A stretch of 15,447 bases of DNA, taken from the NCBI GenBank assembly GCA_030705665.1, contig JAUZQA010000024.1, positions 1-15,447 on the forward strand. The letters are read 5' to 3'. The number at the start of each line of letters is the position of its first letter. The stretch's first letter is position 1. Under the pieces are notes generated by a model. The model was not told the origin of the DNA. It made no database searches and worked only from the letters and a program-made list of their open reading frames with translations. The position numbers and the translations under genes were made by a program. The DNA is from Bacillota bacterium. Lineage in GTDB: Bacteria > Bacillota > Bacilli > Bacillales_B > DSM-18226. Positions 14,704-15,447 of the stretch are shown here, in pieces.

Positions 14704-14823
14704 ATGAGAGAGGTTTGTATTTATTGCGGAAATGAGCTCTTTAAAATGGAAAGAAATCGGTCAGTTTGCTGGGATTGTAACGATAAGGTCACTGAAACAT
14801 ATGATGAAGAGAATGATAGTTAA
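14704..14823 (+). CDS. 39-residue zinc-ribbon-like protein
   Basis: A very small protein with two knuckles, CIYC (C5, C8) and CWDC (C22, C25), 13 residues apart, which is a layout suited to binding one zinc ion. The C-terminal tail is acidic (ETYDEENDS). An optimal AGGAGG (14691-14696) sits seven bases before the ATG, and the gene is closed by a strong terminator 38 bases after the stop, all of which argues that it is expressed. It has no recognisable named family and may act as a nucleic-acid or protein adaptor. It follows the lipoyl-fold gene by 62 bases and may share its transcript. Confidence 0.7.
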   Translation: MREVCIYCGNELFKMERNRSVCWDCNDKVTETYDEENDS

Positions 14824-14857
14824 AATCTCTAAAAACTAAATTTTTAAAGTTTTTGCA

Positions 14858-14895
14858 TGTCCCCTATAGAGTAAACCTATAGGGGCATTTTATTT
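14858..14895 (+). terminator. Rho-independent terminator after the zinc-ribbon gene
   Basis: CCCCTATAG (14861-14869) pairs perfectly with CTATAGGGG (14877-14885) around a 7-base loop. The stem extends through ATG/CAT with one bulged T and is followed by TTTTATTTT. It probably ends transcription of the whole preceding plus-strand module. Confidence 0.92.
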
Positions 14896-15040
14896 TAGTA
14901 GAAACAACTGAATAATTGGTTACATAGGTCCGTGTACTACGCATTTACAATAACTTAACAAATGATTAACTATTTTCCCGTTTTTTTTTACTGAGTTCCA
15001 AACTACAATGGAATCGAATAACAAATGGAGGATAAAAATA

Positions 15041-15241
15041 ATGGATAAAGAAAAAGCCTATCTGGGAATTTTTATCATAATGTCCTATTTGAGGGATTAT
15101 ATTTTCAGCTTCATTTTTATAAGTGTATTAGTTCTTCTTTTTAACGCTCCTTATAATATGGTTGAAAATGTTATGATTTGTGCTGTGCTTTCTGTTATTC
15201 CCACATACAGAGGATTTGAAGAGATATTGAATAATGAATGA
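15041..15241 (+). CDS. Small membrane protein of unknown function
   Basis: A 66-residue protein with two hydrophobic stretches, about residues 18-37 (YIFSFIFISVLVLLF region) and 42-55 (VENVMICAVLSVIP), enough for two membrane spans, and charged ends. The ATG at 15041 has GGAGG nine bases upstream. An upstream in-frame ATG at 15008 would add 11 residues but lacks a ribosome-binding site. It lies alone between the strong terminator at 14858 and the uppP start. I do not recognise the family. Bases 14896-15013 hold no motif I can name. Confidence 0.55.
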   Translation: MDKEKAYLGIFIIMSYLRDYIFSFIFISVLVLLFNAPYNMVENVMICAVLSVIPTYRGFEEILNNE

Positions 15242-15304
15242 TGTTGCACGTCGAAGAAAATGGGTAACAAAATAACCACTCGAAAACGAAAATGTCATTA
15301 TATT

Positions 15305-15331
15305 TTTTCATTAATACAATTTTAATGAAAA
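15305..15331. repeat. AT-rich perfect inverted repeat upstream of uppP
   Basis: TTTTCATTAA (15305-15314) and TTAATGAAAA (15322-15331) are perfect reverse complements around a 7-base spacer. The repeat ends 26 bases before the uppP start. It could be a weak terminator of the small membrane protein gene or a protein-binding site. Confidence 0.4.
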
Positions 15332-15357
15332 CAATCAAATGTGAAGGCGGAATATTG

Positions 15358-15447
15358 TTGAATATCTTACAAACTATTATTTTATCAATCGTACAAGGAA
15401 TAACAGAACTATTTCCGATAAGCAGTGTGGCACACGGTGTCCTTACA
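15358..15447 (+). CDS. uppP: Undecaprenyl-diphosphatase, N-terminal fragment (3' end outside window)
   Basis: The first 30 residues of an UppP/BacA family integral membrane phosphatase, which recycles undecaprenyl diphosphate for cell-wall synthesis and can raise bacitracin tolerance. SIVQGITELFPISS matches the family's first conserved block: Q13 and E17 form the (E/Q)-x3-E motif, and H26 lies nine residues after E17, as His30 follows Glu21 in E. coli. The usual SSSGH is SSVAH here. The start is TTG at 15358, with AAGGCGG seven bases upstream; a TTG three bases earlier is too close to it. The gene runs off the window. Confidence 0.85.
   Translation, partial: MNILQTIILSIVQGITELFPISSVAHGVLT

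Overview
The window looks like chromosome of an endospore-forming, low-GC Gram-positive bacterium of the Bacillaceae. It starts in the end of spoVR (a sporulation gene) and ends in the start of an undecaprenyl-diphosphatase gene. Ribosome-binding sites are of the strong GGAGG type, intergenic DNA is very AT-rich, TTG and GTG starts occur, the promoter-like boxes resemble sigma-A boxes, and one cre-like site is present. No CRISPR array, tRNA, rRNA, insertion sequence or phage gene was seen.

Layout. (1) 1-745: the spoVR 3' end and its terminator. (2) 821-3211, minus strand: a three-gene operon with an acetoacetate-decarboxylase-superfamily protein, a fumarylacetoacetate-hydrolase-fold (HpaG-like) protein and an NAD(P)H-dependent FMN reductase, with a promoter at its head and a terminator at its end. 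(3) 3269-3817, minus: a MarR-family regulator with its own terminator. (4) 3945-4781, minus: a RibF-like FAD synthetase whose flavokinase half is degenerate. (5) 4782-5245: a 464-base divergent control region. (6) 5246-9104, plus: hpaB-, hpaE- and hpaD-like genes for hydroxylation and meta-cleavage of a 4-hydroxyphenylacetate-type phenol. (7) 9220-14274, plus: a module resembling the gamma-glutamyl-amine (Puu) pathway, with glutamine-synthetase-like ligase, class-I amidase, aldehyde dehydrogenase and PuuP-like permease. (8) 14283-14347: a frameshifted scrap of a glutamate dehydrogenase gene. (9) 14387-15447: a lipoyl/biotinyl-fold mini-protein, a 39-residue zinc-ribbon protein, a small membrane protein and the start of uppP.

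How the parts may work together (inference). The permease imports an amine and the ligase and amidase handle its gamma-glutamyl derivative. An aldehyde dehydrogenase oxidises an aldehyde. HpaB hydroxylates the phenol using reduced FAD, HpaD opens the ring, HpaE oxidises the semialdehyde, and the FAH-fold and ADC-family enzymes process the resulting oxo-acid. The FMN reductase and the FAD-synthetase-like protein would provide the flavin. A PuuB-type amine oxidase and recognisable hpaF, hpaH and hpaI genes are absent. So either other loci contribute, or the ADC-family protein and another route fill the gaps. Related AT-rich motifs containing CATTTGAT lie at three promoter regions and could be the target of the MarR protein.
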